In this document: positions 22,260 through 35,903 of the stretch, in pieces | Numbering within the stretch: position 1 is the first letter of the stretch | How the letters are laid out: the number at the start of each line of letters is the position of its first letter | Assembly (NCBI GenBank): GCA_030549205.1 | Contig: JAUKTV010000015.1 | Coordinates: forward strand, 62,001-126,000 | Length of the DNA stretch: 64,000 bases | From: Apiosordaria backusii | Taxonomy: Eukaryota > Ascomycota > Sordariomycetes > Sordariales > Lasiosphaeriaceae | Direction: 5' to 3' | Position numbers and translations under genes: made by a program | Notes under the pieces: model-generated | Database searches by the model: none | Told to the model about the DNA's origin: nothing | What the model saw: only the letters and a program-made list of their open reading frames with translations

Positions 22260-23893
22260 ATGGGTGCCGCCCAGCAAATTGCTTACTTTCTGCTCCACCC
22301 CAACGAGCTTCGGTCCATCGTTCAATGGTACGCGCGCTTCTGCTTGCCCATGCTCTACCCCCTGGCGTTGTTATGAAGGATGATTTCTAACTATGTCTTG
22401 TACAGGAAAGTATGGCATGAGCCTGTCCACAGACGCGATGCCTCCAAGGAGACCCCAACTGAGAAGTCATGCTTTCACTACCTCAAGTTGACTTCGCGCT
22501 CCTTCTCTGCCGTCATTCAAGAGCTCAACCCCGAGCTCCTGATGCCGATATGCCTCTTCTACCTCGTCCTTCGCGGCCTCGACACCATCGAAGATGACAT
22601 GACGCTCGATATCAAGGAAAAGGAGCCTCTCCTCCGTGACTTCCACAACATCATGGAACAGGATGGGTGGACTTTCGACAAGAGTGGGCCCAATGAGAAA
22701 GACAGGGAACTGCTCGTACATTTTGACGACATCATCTTCGAGCTGAAGAAGGTCAAGAAGCCCTACTATGCTATCATCAAGGATATCACCGAGAAGATGG
22801 GCAACGGCATGGCCGACTACGCGCTGAACGCCGAACACAACAACGTCGGTGTGGGTACCATCAAGGAGTATGAGCTGTACTGCCATTACGTTGCTGGTCT
22901 GGTCGGTGAGGGCTTGACACGCCTGTTTGTGGAGAGTAACCTGGCCAACCCGCAACTGCTGGTGCGCATGGATCTTACTGAGAGCATGGGCCAGTTCCTG
23001 CAAAAGGTCAACATCATTCGTGACGTGCACGAGGACTGGTTGGACAAGCGACGGTTCTGGCCCAGAGAAATCTGGAGCAAGTACGTTGACAACTGGGACG
23101 ACCTCTTTGCCCCAGCCAACCGTGAAAAGGCCCTCCAGTGCAGCTCCGAGATGGTGCTGAACGGTCTCAAGCATGCCGAGGAGTGCCTCTTTTACATGGC
23201 CGGCATCCGTGATCAGAGCGTTTTCAACTTTGTTGCTATTCCTCAGAGCATGGCCATTGCTACCCTTGATCTTGTCTTCCGCAATCCGGCCATTTTCGAA
23301 AGGAACATCAAGATTACCAAGGGTGATGCGTGCCAACTGATGATCGAGTCGACACAAAACCTGCGGGTTGTCTGCGATGTCTTCAGGAAGTATGCGAGAA
23401 GGATACACAAGAAGAACGATCCCAGGGATCCCAACTTCCTGGCCATCAGTGCGCAATGCGGAAAGGTATGTCCACCACAGACATCTGCTTACTCGATGCA
23501 TGAACTAACAAGAGATGGCCAGATTGAACAATTCATTGAGACGATTTTCCCAACGCAAGATCCTAATAAGGTTAGGGCTGGGCTCAAGCAAGAAGAGCCC
23601 AAGATGGACGGCTTGGAGACCTTCTACTTGGTTCTTTCTGCCTTCGCGACCTTCGTCCTGATCGGTGTTATGATGGTGGGTTTACCTCTCGGGGCTCCAC
23701 AATTTTCCGACCCGTGGTGGTGGAGCTTGAATTTTTTCCACCTTGAAAAAGCTAACTTTTTGTCCAGGTTGGAATTGCATGGTACTTTGGTGCACGATTC
23801 GACCAAGTCTTCAAGGGCATCGACACAAAACTCGCCGGCACCGTCACCAGTTCAGTTGCTGCAGTGACGAGCGTCGTTCACGAGGAACTGTGA
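22260..23893 (+). CDS. ERG9: squalene synthase
   Basis: Four exons, 22260-22327, 22406-23465, 23523-23675 and 23768-23893, give 468 aa. The enzyme joins two farnesyl diphosphates into squalene with NADPH, the first committed step of ergosterol synthesis, on the ER. The two Mg-binding aspartate motifs are visible: LRGLDTIEDDM and IIRDVHEDWLD. Other landmarks are SRSFSAVIQEL, MADYALNAEHNNVGVGT, the YELYCHYVAGLVGEGLTRLF stretch and QSMAIATLDLVF. A C-terminal membrane anchor (FYLVLSAFATFVLIGVMM, then VGIAWYFGA) is split by intron 3. Intron 2 (23466-23522) is 57 nt, divisible by three and without stops, so unspliced RNA would insert 19 residues. The first exon encodes MGAAQQIAYFLLHPNELRSI. Confidence 0.97.
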
Positions 23894-25750
23894 GAGCCGG
23901 CTTGTCCCAGCGAGCAAATTCGAATAAACGGCGCGCTTTTTTCCCTCTCTTTACAGCACGCGCTGACATCCGATACATACACTTAATGACATACCTCGAT
24001 ACACTGCGCTTTATGAATACGATGAACGATCGACTAGTTGGAGAGACCACCCTCCAGGGGTATATGGAGGCATGAACTCGTTTCTCGCGCAGGCTCTGTC
24101 ACGTTGGGTGGCAATGGCAACACTCGAGCATTCTAATACTAATAAATTCCTTCCATTTGTGCATTTTCTCTCACAACAGGTGACCCATTTCCAAGAAGAA
24201 CAAGATGCCAAACTAGCACGGATGTCAAATTGCAATTCAGTCGCCTTGTTCCTTTGGGAACACAGGTTCAATGACTGTGGTTGTGCCGAAGATGTGCTGA
24301 TATCAACCCCCTTAGCAAGTAGCCTGGTATCCGGGCACGCTGTCATCTGGGCTCTTTGCTTCTCGGTCGAGAGCTTGTTGGCGGTGGACTGCGCACATTT
24401 GTTGACAATCACCATGGTTCCACATGTTTATCGCGTGATGCCCTATGTTACACACTCCAGAAGATGAAAGCGAGGAGAGACGCGTCGAGGCCCGAGCCAC
24501 CGGGCCTGTGTCACGACGTTGAGACTTTGCCGCGCGGTGTGGTGGTGCGGTGCTGTGTCGGGTTGTATAAAACGGCCGCGGTGGTCTGTCCACGTGGGCG
24601 CCGTCCATTCAATGAATCCCATGGGTCGCTTTCTCTTGATTCCTAGAATATCCGTTGTAGGAATTGAGGTGACGACACTGTTTGAGGTGAAACTGGAGGG
24701 ACTTTGCTCGTTCATCTTTGTTACCAGCAGAGATGATACGAGGAATGTTTTTTAGTCTAAGCTTGAAATGCACATTTATACGTAACAGAGATTTATTTTC
24801 CACCCAGTTTGTCCAGTGTCATTATTGCATGCATGTGTGTACTACCTGCTGAGCTCGGGTGTGTCCTAAAGTAGGGTCCAGGTCTGGATGAACAATCCAC
24901 CACTACCACCACCCAACACAACGAGCGCACAAACTTTGGGTTAAAGCTTGAAGTCTACGTACCTTCCAACTTCTGGCCTTGTGTTATTCCCGTGTTTCCT
25001 CCGAAGTACGCGAAAGCTTTTCTTTCATAGGTGTTCGTGTCAGTGTCTTGGTTACATCAAGTTTGATCTCTTGTCAGATATCATTTCATGCAGCGCCCTG
25101 TGTGTTTGGGCAAGCTGAGGCAAAAGAAATCCGTTCCATCCTATCCTGTAAGTAGCAAATGAAATCGTTAACCAGTCGGGCTCCCTGAAACTCACCCACA
25201 ACCCGCTCGCTGGAACATTACATCCCATCCCCAGCAAGCAAAAAAAAATATGACTGGCTACCACCTACCAAACCCGTCAAAAGCTGAAACGCTCGGGTTG
25301 TTTCTGACAGTCGCAACTTGACTCAGGCTGATTTGTTCTCGACACTTCGCATTCGTACTCTTGTTTTGAAAGAACTAATCATGAATTTTGAAGATGTTTT
25401 TGGTTTGTTCATTTTATTGTCATTTTCCTTTTCTCTGTCTTGCTTGATCTCCCTCTCGAGCTTTTTGATGCTTGTCTTGATGATGTATGTGGCCTCGGAG
25501 TAGTTTATGTAGATTATTATGTACAAAAAAAGTTTACCTTCTCCGCTCCAGGTTGGCGTTGGCTGGCACATCGTTCATGAGCCTATATCCAAACCTCCCC
25601 CTCTCTCTCTAAAAAATGGTTGTATGTACAGTGCCTGCTGCAGGTGAAAAATTGTGTGCAACAGCAAAAAACCCGCTCTTTTCTCTCGCTCTTGTCCCCA
25701 CTCCATAAACAAAAAAAGGCAAATCAGGTCATTATCCTCATAAGACTTCT
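23894..25750. other. intergenic spacer between convergent genes
   Basis: 1.86 kb between the 3' ends of squalene synthase and the subtilisin-like protease. A TATA-like TATAAA near 24567 precedes a tiny open frame starting at about 24610 that has no recognisable content. Otherwise nothing seen. Confidence 0.6.
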
Positions 25751-27088
25751 TCATCTGAAGCCGTTGTTGGCAATCAAGTCGGTGGTACCGTCAACGTTGC
25801 TGTCGGCCACGACTCTAGAGTTGGTCTCAGCAGCGAGCTCCTTGATGCGGTCGGAAACCTGTTGGACACCGGTGATGCCCTCAAGAGCCATGATGTAGGC
25901 GGCAAGACCGGCAACGTGCGGGGAGGCCATGGAGGTACCGCTCAGGGTGGCGGTGTCGCTGTCGGAGAGGATGCCGACCGACTCGACGCGGACACCAGGG
26001 GCGAAGATGTCAACGAGAGGGCCAAAGTTAGAGAAGGAAGCGCGGCGATCGTTGGTCTGGTCGATGGCACCGACAGTGATGGCGGCTTCGGCAGAGCCGG
26101 GGGAGGTACGGGCAGTGTCCTGGTTCTCGTTACCGGCCGCGACGATGGGGACGACACCAGCAGCCTCGATACGGTTGATGGCAGTGTTGACAGCCTGGGA
26201 GAAAGAACCACCGAGAGACATGTTCATAACGGCCTTGCCGCGAAGACCGCGGCTAGTGGCATCACGGGCAACAAAATCCATACCAGCAATGACGCCGGAG
26301 TTGGAGCCAGAACCATCAGCGCCGAGGACCTTGACAGCAACGAGCTGAGCCTTCTTGGCGACACCGAACTTCCAGCCTCCAATGGTGCCAGCAACGTGAC
26401 TGCCGTGGCCGTTCAAATCGGTTTCCTATGCAAAGTCAGTGTGAGTTACGGTTTGTGAGTAATAACTCGGGATTAAACATACCTCCTCGCCTCTAATGAA
26501 GGAGGCACCAAACGTGGCCCTCCCCTGGAAGTCCTCGTGTGTGACCCGGATACCAGTGTCCACCACGTAGGCAGTGATACCCTCTCCGGCACTGCTGTCG
26601 AAGAAATAGCCATTCTGGTCCACTCCATCATGGCTTATGCGGGCCAATCCGGTAGTAGCACGGGACTGAAGTTGTCTGACGTTGAGCTTGATGATGGCAT
26701 CCTGCTCAATGTAGCTGACTTCCTTGGCAGCATAGATCTCGTTGATCAAGGCATCATCAGCCTCTAGAGCCATAGCTCTCCACTGGTCGATTTGGAAGGT
26801 CTCGACCGCTGTAGACAGGATCTTGTTGGTGAGCGGGCTGCGCTTCCCAATGTTGCGCTTGGCGATCACCTTCGCAATGCTGGACTCGTGGGCGAACACC
26901 TCATCATCACTGAAGGTGTTGTTGTAGACCACAATGAACTTGTGGGGGATGAGGTTCTCAGCATCGGGATTAGAGATGGGCACACCGATATAGAACCCCT
27001 CGGACTTGGTGAAGGTAGTGGCAGGAGCAGCAGATACGCCCAGGGCGGACAGAGCAACGCTCAGGGAAAGAAGAAGTCGGCCAGCCAT
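25751..27088 (-). CDS. secreted subtilisin-like serine protease (S8, proteinase K type)
   Basis: Two exons, 27088-26483 and 26425-25751, give 426 aa. Signal peptide MAGRLLLSLSVALSALGVSA, then an inhibitor I9 propeptide (HKFIVVYNNTFSDDEVFAHE to VSYIEQDAIIKL). The mature enzyme starts near SRATTGLARISH. The catalytic triad is present: Asp177 in AYVVDTGIR, His209 in NGHGSHVAGT and Ser367 in SGTSMASPHVAG; the oxyanion Asn is in VAAGNENQD. Overall this matches proteinase K-type alkaline proteases, secreted or vacuolar. The intron (gtatgt..atag, 58 nt) falls between RGEE and ETDLNGHG. The long upstream region carries three tandem CCCCT elements. It stands alone, without neighbouring proteases. Confidence 0.95.
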
Positions 27089-30000
27089 TGTTGATGTGTT
27101 GTTGATGGTATTTCAAACAGTTCGAAGAAGCGCGATGAAAAGAATGGATCGGTTGGTGGGACCACGTAACTGGATACTGAAACTGATATTGAAGCAGTGT
27201 CGAAGACGAGAGAAGCCAAGAGGCAACTTCGGATAGGTGCAGTTGATCAAGGATAGTCGGGAAGTGAAGAAAAGGGGTATGCGCAGCACGGGAAGAAAGC
27301 AAAGAGGGTTGAAGGCAACGTTGACGATGCCTGACCCTGAGAAAGGAATGGAAGGAAGGAGGAAGAAAAAAGCAAGTGACAAGGACGGATGGGATAACAC
27401 AAAAAGAGAGAAGCCAACGGGAGAGAAGCAGGTCAACTGCTATTTAACTGAGAGAAGCGCGCATGAAGTTGACGGCCCATCTTGAACCCCTTTCGCAGAA
27501 AGCAACGACGCTGTTTGGGTGATGGGTGCAACGTTCAGGGGAGCGTGGTACAAAGCAGACCAGGGGGGTACCGGAGTACTTACATGGGACGTCTCCCCTG
27601 AGTCCCCTGGCTCCCCTGGACGCCAAGTCAAACGGCAGATCCCCAGGCGTGCCAAGATGGCAAATCCTCCGCGATTCTGACGACTTGGACAGTGCCTTGA
27701 AGTTTCGACAGATGCTAGACGAGAACCCCTCATTGCAGTTCGCCAGATGTCGGGCTCAGGTGGCATGCCGGATTGGCCCCATGATCGTATTCCCGTGGCC
27801 GCCGTGGCTGCCATCTCTGGCGGCCAGGAACACGGTGGTCTGGGGGGAAGCTGGGGCAAAACCGGGATGAGCTGGGATGGACGGAGGAATGGCCCTCTTG
27901 CCGACCTCGCAAACCTCGGAGCGTCGGGTGAGCCGGGTCTGGCTCAACTGGCCTTTGTGGCGCCAGCATTTGGGCGGATTCGAGAGGCAAACGCATACCA
28001 CAGGATTTGCCGTCGTTGGTGATGGGTTGACAAGAGAACGAGAATAATTCCGGTGCATAAAAGATCTTCTTTGATCTTCTGCCGCGAGAGTGGCTGTTGT
28101 GGCTGTCCTGAGCCTGCGGGAAGCAAAGGAACCATGGGTCGAGCATTGCTACCTATGGCTTGGTGATGGTTGGCACTTGTTGGACGGTTGGTAATTGGTG
28201 GAAAGAAAATGTGTGATGACTAGGATTTGTTCGAGGCTCCGAGTGCCGCCATTGGACGCAAGGAACCGACAGTTTGTCCCTTGCAATTCCGTTGCGGAAA
28301 TGTCTCTACCCAATCGACCTTTGCCGCGTCGATGGAATGAGGCTCTGGGCTGGTCCCATTGGGCCTGATACTTGGCAACAATAAACTGCAAACTGCGCTT
28401 GGAGATCAAAGTCCGAGATTTCGGCTGGTACTGTCGGACGCGACAAACCTGTTTTGGGATGATCTTGGGAATCTACACCATATGTACCGCAGTAGATGCT
28501 GCCGTGTTCGTTATGTGATCCCACTCTGGGTCCGGACTTAATGCAACCTGGCAAACAGCAAGTCACCTTTCTCTTTCACCGTGAGGCCAAAAGAAGGGAA
28601 GGAGCCGCGCAGTGCAGCCCTCTGCGCGGGGGTGGCGCACTGGTGAAGCGCGCTAAGTGGTGGACCCCGCCCTTTGGGAATTTTCCAAGGTGCTTAAATC
28701 AAACAAGGCTGCTGCCAGACAAGATACGGACCTCAGGCCATGGACGACAAGGTGTGGGTAGTGTATGAGATGGGATAGGGACTATAAAGGATGGCATCCA
28801 GGAGGATGAGTTCCAAACAGTCGCCATCTCAGAGACGTCAGGTAGCAGTGTTCGACGCCAGGAAGTGAAGGAAACACCTGACAATTCAATGCCAAGGGGG
28901 CCGTTAGCGCCGTTGCAGGGACCTGTATCGTACGAAATTATCTGGGGAAGGGGTCTGCCTGTTGCGATCTGAGGCAGGTGCAGGCGAGAATTGTTAGGTA
29001 GTGCAGCCGCCCGTTTGGATGCTGAAACACCAAAGGTCCGTTCTGCTCTTCTCCACAGCGCGTGTTTCGGTCCTTCTGGACGCTTCAAACTCATTGTTAC
29101 CATGCCATCAGCTTGGAGGCTTCGTGATTCCTCTCTGTTTTTGGAAGCCCTGCTGCCGCCGACGGTCCAACAAAGGTGAACAAGCGGCCTTTGGATATCA
29201 ACATCAAACCGCCAACCCCATCGTATCCAGCTCATTACTGAGAAAAACCAAACATGGCGATAGCGTACCGCAGTTTGGACTCTCGAGTCCCAATTCGTGC
29301 ACAGCCTAGTGTAATGTTATCGGAACTAACAGCTCTCGAAATAGACCATCTGATCGCCGCTTCATGCCTTGGCCATACGCTTCAATGATTCCCAAAAATC
29401 ACACGTCGCCGAGCGCATAAACATGCCCTGGGCGTGCATTGGAAAGTGGGCAGAAAGGTGAATCCCACAAGTACAGACTCTGTGCCTCCGTGCCAGTCAG
29501 GCCCAATTCGGCCGCCGCGGCATGAATCCCGATATTAACATCGTCGTCAAGGTGAAGCCCAGAGGCGAACTATTGCTGCCTCTGTGCGACCTCGGTTGGG
29601 CAGAGGAGGAGTTTGGCGGTAACGAAACCGAGCAACGGCCTCGGGCCCGACTGGACCGGCATTCTTCTCGCAGTCAGCCCACAACTCTCGGCCTTGGGGC
29701 ATTCGGGCACCGGGCCCGCTCCGCGCTAAGTGACGGCAGGCGACCGAGAGGCCTGTACACCAGGGCAGCATGAAATCCGGCCGGCCTCACGTTAACTTGC
29801 ACCACCCACCTGACCCCGCAAACTAACTGCATTCCAGAAGCTTGGAACGGGGTCCATGTGGAGATGGATGCAGCCTTATAAGTTATAGCAAGACCAGCAA
29901 TGAACTGGAATAGCTGTGAGAAGAAGGTCTATGACAATAAACAAACAAGGAAAACCACTATGATGTAACTGCGTGTGAGTGGAACTTGTTGACAAAGCAC

Positions 30001-31279
30001 GTCTCCAACACTCTCAGATAACTCCGGATCTTGGGTCCGCAAAATTGGACTATTTCCTCCCATTTCTTATCCAGGCGATCCTCTCATGGCATGGTAATCA
30101 TGAACACCTGAGACACCCATCCATGACGGGAGCTGATAAGCCTATCTTTGGTGGGGTTTCCCAAGTTAGTCAGCATGGTTCCAAGTATGTACATACAAAC
30201 CAAAACTGGATGAAGATGGAGGAGGATTGCGCCTGCGGCGTAGGGAGATGGATATCGATCAGCCAGTAGGTAAGGTAGCCGGCGCCCTCTTCTATATGGA
30301 GGGAGCTGGTTGAATTGGGTGGCTCTCAGCGGAGCGGCTGTGCCCCGGCAAGGTGCAGGTGGTGATTTACACTACCTCTGGTAGCTTCATGTCTCATGCG
30401 ACAAGTGGAAAGACGAAGAAGAAAAAGAAAACTAGTGGGCAGGGATGACGGGGCTGCCTTTTTCATGCTTTCGAGGGGTTCTTCGTCATCCATCATCTCA
30501 TACCTTACTTTATCCAAGGAAGCCAGTCCATTTGGGTTTTGCAATCCCCGTGCTTGCTAGGTACCACCTGGCGGAGTGAACCGCCCAAGACATCCGTCCG
30601 TGGTTGACTGCGCCTTCTGTGGGCTGGAACACAACCTGTTACCCAACTCGGGCTTGTCCAAGTCTTTTTGCCCATCACAAACACAACAACACTCCGTGCA
30701 AGCGTCCAGCACCGCACCTTGCTGCACTGTCGTGATATCCGTCCGAGCCTCACGCAGTAGCCCACTCTGAAGCACATTAACGCTGCGCCTAGCAGGAGCC
30801 CAGTCCGTCAATCCAGCCCAAGTTCGCTACCTAACCCCGCGCCCCCGTCCACGCGACCAGTATACGATACGGCCAGACTGCAGTCGATGCCCTAACCACA
30901 GCGCGCGCTGCAAACAAAATAACAAGAACAAAGTTTCGCAAAGTTCCGATCGGCCAACAAGCCGGATCCGCTGGTCTAAATCGCACTGAACGAGCGGTCC
31001 GTCAGCGCAATAGCGGCTTTCGAGTCCTCACCATCAACCGACCTACCCCCAAACCACACCACATCCTCCCGTCGCCGCCCATTTTCCCCGGCCTGTAGAT
31101 AGATTATTGTGTGTCTCGTGTTTCGTTCGCCTTTCTGTTACTTCAGGTCGGTTGTCGCCAGCCGAGTCGGAGACCGGACGAGTCGTTGCTGCCGTGCCAT
31201 GGTTGTCGCATCACCATCCGACGACAACTGAGAAGTGCTACCGATCCCCCCCCCCCGAGAGAATACAACAAGGAATAGA
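27089..31279. other. 4.2-kb intergenic region, gene-poor
   Basis: Divergent spacer between the protease and the F-box gene. It holds the CCCCT cluster at 27595-27617, a TTAAATA box on the minus strand near 27441 suited to the protease, and isolated TATA-like sequences near 28780 and 29877. Open frames here are short and overlap on both strands, with no recognisable domain. The last 300 bp are a C-rich leader with a run of Cs near 31246-31256. Confidence 0.6.
27595..27617. promoter_or_regulatory. three tandem CCCCT (STRE-like) elements
   Basis: CCCCT occurs at 27595-27599, 27604-27608 and 27613-27617, spaced exactly 9 bp, about 510 bp upstream of the protease ATG. CCCCT/AGGGG is the core of the Msn2/Msn4-type stress-response element. 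Regular spacing also fits a 9-bp tandem repeat; function is inferred only. Confidence 0.4.
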
Positions 31280-33138
31280 ATGGCGTTCCCCACGGGGCCC
31301 ATGCTCATGGACGACGATCGCGACAATGTCGACTCTCTCAGCATCGATACGCGCCTGCCCAGGGCCGAGAGGGCACAATCAATACACCAAGCTGACGACG
31401 AGGAAGACGAGAACAAGGCAACGGTCGAGCTCGCCTCCATCATGACAACCACGTCCAATCCAGTGTCACCAGGCCCTTCCAGTCCGCCGCTAGATCAAGT
31501 GCGAATGCAGGACTTTGTCCCCCCAACGCGTCCAAGTAGCACGCCGTTTCCACAGCCGGAACCCAGAAGTACGGATTTGCGCTGTTTGAGGTGCCCATCA
31601 GAAGCCTCGATGGATCTCGACGAACCAAGTCCTTCCGATATGCCATCGGTACAGATGGACAACCAGAACGCCGGTCTTAACCTCTCCGATCTTCCCGCCG
31701 AGATTCAGGAGTGCATCTTGGATCATTTGTTTGGTTTTCGGGTATCTACCGCATCAAAAAGCTCAGTCACACGCTGGGGGACTGCTTTGCGACATCCGAG
31801 AAGAAAGGAGCTTTCTGAACTATCCCGGGTCAGCCGAACGTGGAGAGTGTTGATCCAGGAACGGCTCTATCGGCATATCAAATTAAAGGCGACCATTGAC
31901 TCTTTGAGGGATTCGTTTGAGTACTTTGCCGCTCATCCTCATCTACGACCCTATGTCAAACATGTCGAGATATGGTTTCCGGTGTTCAGACCCAAATATG
32001 GGCCCTTGGCTCTGTCGACGGCAAACACGCTTCCGACCGTTACACCCGATGGCCTAACGACTGCTTCCTACGTCTTGCCCATGGACAACTGTTCTCTAGA
32101 GGAAGCCTTCTATTTTGTTGCCAACACATTCCCAGAAGTCTGCATCATGACGCTCGAAGGTGGCGAACGAAGAAAGGCACCAAAAGTCAAACATTGGATC
32201 GGGGAGCTTCAATCTCGCCCACGCACGATGCCCAAGATTGACTCTGTCCATACCCTCATTTGTAAAGGGCAGTGGAACTTGATACGGGGGCAGGACGACT
32301 TCGAGACCATCACATCCGCCTTGCCCAACCTTAAAGAGTGGCAGGGCTCCTACAGCAAACCAAAGTCCAAGAGCTACCTCACCATGGCCGATATCTTCTC
32401 TAAACCCATGAAGCTAGAAAAGCTGGTTCTCTGTCTGGAGGGCGATTATCGGCGAGAGGTGTCTTTCCCTTCGTACTTTCTCAAGGTGTCAAGCAAGGTG
32501 CACTTTTGCTCCAAGTTGGCGGATGCGGCCGCCTCCCCTTATCTGGAGCAGATCTCGTACACGGGGCGGGTTTGTCAGCAGTTCTTCAATGATCTTGTTC
32601 TCAAGTGTCATGACACGAGGTTATCACGCCTAAAGCGGATTGATCTGACCGTCAAAAACTGCTGTCGAAAGGTGGCCCATTGGAATGAATCAGGGTCCGG
32701 TATCACAGACATGAACTTCATCAAGGCATTTGAGCAACTGGTGCTTGCTGGTATTCGAGCACTAGGGAAACTGCAGTCAATTGAGTACCTGCGGATTCGC
32801 TACGTGGATCTGGGTGAGAAAAGCCTTTGGCTTCGTTCTTCTGTATGACCCTCCTGGCTAACGTTGTGCCGTTGTTAGACTCCCCAGTCCCACCTTTAAA
32901 CCCCTACTTTCTCCTCGAGAAAGGGTGGTGTTCCGGTGTTTGGAGCGACGAAATCGTCGCCGAGCTCAACATATCTAGGCCGTCAGCCCAATTCGAGGAA
33001 TTGTCGGAGTCCTTCGGCGAAGTCGGTTATAACAAAGACGGACGGATGACTATCAGCCCCGACTTCCCTCGTTCCAAAAGTCTGTCTCTCAAACTGTCGA
33101 ACTACGCGATGCTGAGTGTTGGAATTTCGATCTCGTAG
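31280..33138 (+). CDS. F-box-like protein of unknown target
   Basis: Two exons, 31280-32813 and 32879-33138, give 597 aa. The first 140 residues are acidic and Pro/Ser-rich. An F-box-like motif follows (LNLSDLPAEIQECILDHLFG, about residues 140-160), then SRVSRTWRVLIQERLYRHIK, the usual first helix after the F-box in fungal proteins. The rest resembles the variable helical or leucine-rich regions of fungal F-box proteins (HPHLRPYVKHVEIWFPVF; MKLEKLVLCLEGD). It would recruit substrates to an SCF ubiquitin ligase; the substrate is unknown. The intron is gtgaga..ttag and joins VDL to DSPVPPLNPYF. The chosen ATG is the first in frame after a C-run leader. Confidence 0.85.
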
Positions 33139-35903
33139 AAGAGACGGGCTTATTCCAGCATATTTTTCCGTCCCCCATTGTGTTAAAATGGCTATACCGA
33201 CGACCAAGATTACTGGGAATTTGTCATTTTCCGTGCTCTTGTCGAGGATATGTCTTGACAAACATCACAGTTCGCCTTCAGTCTGACCCCTGAGTGGTTC
33301 TTCCTTTTTGTTCTTTTGTGTTCCCTAGTAGCTGGGCTATACGTAGTCTGGCACCTATCAATAACTGGTATGGCGGCGGTGTGACATCATTTATCTATCT
33401 ATTCGGGTCCGGGGTGTACAAGGCGGTATTGTCAAGCATAGAGAGGAGCTAGGAATATGCTGGGAAATGTGAAGGGGCGTTTTAAGGGTGTTGTGCTTTT
33501 TCTTTCCTTGTCAATGCCTCCCTCGGGAGCACGTCATCATTACTCTTGTTATCATCGTTTCAAAGCTGGTGGGAAATAAGCATCTTTGAGGATGCTGCAG
33601 ATGTGTGCGCAACATTATTATCCAGATTGGAGAGGCCGTTGACTTGACCGGTCACCGCGCCATTTCAGCAAGCGAGGGGTAGGTAGTACATGGGCTGGGA
33701 GGATGATATCGTTCCGTCGACATTTGTGTGTTTTTCGTTTAAACCTGTGTGGTTATGGACAGGTTCCGCTGGCTTTTTGTGCTTTCAGGCTGGGGTTCTT
33801 GTTTTCCTTGCTGTTTTTCAGGCGTGCGGCATGGCATGGAGGGCGGTAAAGGACGCTGGCTGGCTGACCTTGGTTTGAGATAATAGTGGGCAGACAATCA
33901 CCTACGGTATGGCTGGTAAGGAAGGACAGGGGCGTTTTTTAATCATCTTGCGGTCGTGTCTTTGCCCACGTCTGGCGGGCAATGAGGAGAAGGATGAGAG
34001 AACTTGTGAGTTTGCGTTAGCTATGTTATTGCTCGGGAAGTTAGGTATTCCACTGCAGCGCTGGAGAGCAAAATAGCGAAAAGATTTGTCTGAACCTGAA
34101 AGTCTTGGTTCGTGGTACTCTGTGGGAGAAAGGAAACAGCACAGGCATAGTTGCAAGTTTCTAGGAAGAACAAGAACAATGATAGATGGTTGTTTTATGA
34201 TCGCGGTAGAGATGGGAGAGAACAATAGTGACTGCTCAAAAAATGACGATCTTCGTAATGGATGCTCTTCGCTGAACTATGGACAACACAATTGCTGAGA
34301 GTCAATACAATCCCAAAGATCTAGGTGTGTAGTTGGACGCCCACTTCTGCCCAAAAACCAATTCCTGTTACCCGTGAACCATACGCTATGACACAACCTC
34401 GTGGACATTAACAAATGACACGATGTCGGGAATTAAAGTCTCTTATCAGGGCCTAATGAGGACCCAAGCCAGAAGGCCTCATTGTACGGTCAGACATATA
34501 TCCAAAGAAACCAGCAACTACACAACACTAACATATCCCAAAGGTAGATGATGAATCGTGAAGGAGATTGCTTGTGCTCTACTCTTCCTAGTAAATGGTT
34601 TGTCACACTGTAGGAAAGCACAAAAGGTGTGTGTGTGTTTGTGACAGGAACCAAAGTCCATCGATCTCTGCTCAGAGTCCAGAAAGATTGCCCATAAATG
34701 TAGACACACATAGAACTACAAGTGAAGAAATATAGCACAAGATGACAACGGTTTCTGTTGTCACTTTTGTGCGATTTCTCTCTTCAAGGAAATAGAGAAT
34801 GCAGGGTTGTTTACCAGGTATATTTTAGGAGGATGTTCAAAGGCAGATTGTATGTCTGTTCCTGTAGCACAGTTCGCTTCAAAGAGATGAGAATATCGTC
34901 GTGTCTGAGATATGTTCTATGCTTTGAACAGGCCTCTCAAGGCTTGGTTTATTGTTGTTGTCTATGCCACTTTCCCTGCACCAGATTGGACATTTACACA
35001 TGAAACTGTGGGACAACAAAACACCTGATGTCGTATAAAACCGTGATTATGTCAATGGACATGGAGTACACTGAAAATATTGGCTGAGGTTGGTTGGAGG
35101 TTTGAGACAAAAAAGAGGGGGGATACACTGTTGGTGGGCACAGAAGAGTCTATAAGCCTGTTGCCACCTGTTTCCTTGTTGTCAGACAGCACAAAAGCTC
35201 CATGTAACAGGTTAGGCGGACATTGAATGATGATCCCCAGCTGACGGTAATATATAGCTCCTCACGGGCAAGTCGAAAGAGCAAGATGGCAATCAAGGCT
35301 TGGTCTATTCTCTCTCTTCCCCAACACGACTGACTGTTCGACTGGAACTATCCACCTTTTGGTCTTCCAAAGGGCACAAAAGAAATCTTCCCACTCATCA
35401 ATGCCAACTCTACAGATTCCCCGTGTATGGTCTCTGCCAAATGAAAATCTGGTGTGATGTATTTAGTCCAGAAAAAAGCGCCCCCCCCCCCTCGAAGTCG
35501 TGTCAAACCCTTGATTTATGCCTGGGTATCTATGTGTTACATGACATCTCGCAACAGCAACAAAAGGGAATAAGCCTGGCGGGTGTTCCTGCTCCCCATA
35601 GTTGATAAAGAGAAAAGAAGAATATGAAAACTGAAATGTGTGCAAGACGAAAATATCAACCTCAAGCACTCTCCACGTGCGCTCTCCAACTCCTTACTGA
35701 TAGAAATGTTCCCATGCGATGCAAAAAACAAACCGGCCCGTGTCCCAAAACCCCGTTTCCCAAAAAAATGTGATTATAAACAAGATGAAATGAACGGTTG
35801 CCTGAGTGGTGGTCAAAACGCATAGCCATGCGTATGTTTGCTGTATACCCCCGTCTGTTTCTTGATTCTTTTGCTCCCGAGCTCCATTTCCCAGCCCATC
35901 CCT
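33139..35903. other. 2.8-kb intergenic spacer between convergent genes
   Basis: Relatively AT-rich, with a TG tract near 34627-34640 and a 10-C run near 35481-35490. No gene recognised. Confidence 0.6.

Noticed and set aside
24560..24755. TATAAA followed by a 47-codon frame at about 24610
   Set aside because: No similarity or conserved feature; too short to support.
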